Source: Flavobacterium ammonificans
Lineage (GTDB): Bacteria; Bacteroidota; Bacteroidia; Flavobacteriales; Flavobacteriaceae
Length of the DNA: 64,000 nt
NCBI RefSeq assembly: GCF_020886115.1
Contig: NZ_AP025185.1
Coordinates: 1,054,001-1,118,000, forward strand
Reading direction: 5' to 3'
Positions 63,471 to 64,000 of this stretch are shown piece after piece (position 1 is the stretch's first letter; each line of letters opens with the position of its first letter). Position numbers and translations under genes: made by a program. A model generated the notes under the pieces. It made no database searches and was not told the origin of the DNA. It saw only the letters and a list, made by a program, of their open reading frames with translations.

Positions 63471-64000
63471 TATTTTGTAACCTCTCTGAACACCGTTTCT
63501 AGGTTTTTATTTTTCTGGTTGAGTTGTAATGTTTTCAATCCGTTGGCAGTAGCAAAATCAAATACTACAGGGCGCATGTCTTTATCGGCAGCAAAAGTCA
63601 ATTCCCAAATAGTACCATTGGTATTGGTATACGAACTAATGTTTTCAATCGTGGCAATTTGGGTTTCGGTTACTTCTTGGTCAAACTCTACTTCGATAAT
63701 TTGAGTAGAGGTTTCTGAGATTAATTTTTCCAATTTTGTATCGGCTACAATTTTCCCTTTGTCAATAATAATGACACGGTCGCAAATCGCTTCTACTTCT
63801 TGCATAATATGCGTAGAAAGGAAAACAGTTTTGTCTTTACCTGCGTTTTTAATCACATTTCGAATCTCTATCAATTGATTGGGATCCAAACCTGTTGTAG
63901 GTTCGTCCAAAATCAAAACGTCAGGGTTGTGCAATAATGCATTGGCTAAACCCACACGTTGGCGGTATCCTTTAGAGAGTTGTCCAATTTTTTTATGACT
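63470..64000 (-). CDS. gldA: Gliding-motility ABC transporter ATP-binding protein GldA, C-terminal part (cut by window edge)
   Basis: About 176 C-terminal residues are visible; the frame is open to the right edge. The ABC signature LSKGYRQRVGLA is followed by Walker B (VLILDEPTTGLDP) and the switch histidine in FLSTHIMQEVEAICDR. The C-terminal 75 residues (after DTKLEKLI) form a small beta-rich extension ending LETVFREVTK, as in GldA and related ATPases. In Flavobacterium the protein works with GldF and GldG. The GldA identity is based on this tail and on the genus; a generic ABC ATPase is possible. Confidence 0.8.
   Translation of the reverse strand, partial: SHKKIGQLSKGYRQRVGLANALLHNPDVLILDEPTTGLDPNQLIEIRNVIKNAGKDKTVFLSTHIMQEVEAICDRVIIIDKGKIVADTKLEKLISETSTQIIEVEFDQEVTETQIATIENISSYTNTNGTIWELTFAADKDMRPVVFDFATANGLKTLQLNQKNKNLETVFREVTK

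Overview
The window is a dense, AT-rich chromosomal segment from a member of the Bacteroidota, most likely Flavobacterium or a close relative. The evidence is the gene content (PorT/SprT and TamL envelope proteins, a GldA-type gliding ABC ATPase, GLPGLI protein, DUF5686 protein, Flavobacterium-style cysH-D-N/sulfite reductase cluster) and many promoters of the Bacteroidota type (TTTG, about 18-23 bases, TAnnTTTG). No tRNA, rRNA, CRISPR array, prophage or transposase was seen. About 56 protein genes are called, two of them cut by the window edges. The organism assignment is inferred from this content only.

Layout. 1-2.9 kb: two tandem POT-family peptide transporters (the first cut by the left edge) and a secreted thioredoxin-like protein. 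2.9-6.5 kb (minus): ComEC-like competence channel, lpxB and a small membrane protein. 6.7-8.9 kb (plus): Prc/Tsp processing protease. 9.0-14.6 kb (minus): the rod-shape operon mreB-mreC-mreD-mrdA(PBP2)-rodA. 14.7-24.5 kb: purH, an ABC permease, accD, fbaA, then an envelope-biogenesis group (tamL, a SPOUT RNA methyltransferase, porT, ubiE). 24.9-30.1 kb (minus): folA, thyA, an exported amidohydrolase, a bifunctional-nuclease-family protein and etfA/etfB. 30.4-42.0 kb: pdhB, a DUF5686 outer-membrane protein, the soluble and membrane pyrophosphatases ppa and hppA, a deoxynucleoside kinase, and a GLPGLI/TonB-receptor-like pair.

43.9-63.4 kb is one continuous plus-strand sulfur and methionine block: metX, thrA (aspartokinase-homoserine dehydrogenase), an OsmC protein, metZ, an Rrf2 regulator, a TauE/SafE transporter, cysH, cysD, cysN, sulfite reductase, cobA, a Met8-like siroheme enzyme, a ferredoxin-NADP reductase-like flavoprotein, a two-piece cobalamin-dependent methionine synthase and metF. 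Together these take sulfate through APS, sulfite and sulfide to homocysteine and methionine, supply siroheme and methyl-tetrahydrofolate, and, with divergent metK, make S-adenosylmethionine (SAM). The right edge cuts a minus-strand gldA.

The most notable observation is the metK-metX intergenic region, which carries two different SAM riboswitch classes on opposite strands about 350 bases apart: a SAM-II-type leader before metK and an S-box (SAM-I) before metX. Also notable: the spacers of the cys/met operon are built from several kinds of palindromic repeats, including two related elements that fill the cysD-cysN and cysN-sulfite reductase gaps exactly; a transcription-terminator hairpin forms the last codons of comEC; and HppA has a long cysteine-rich C-terminal tail.
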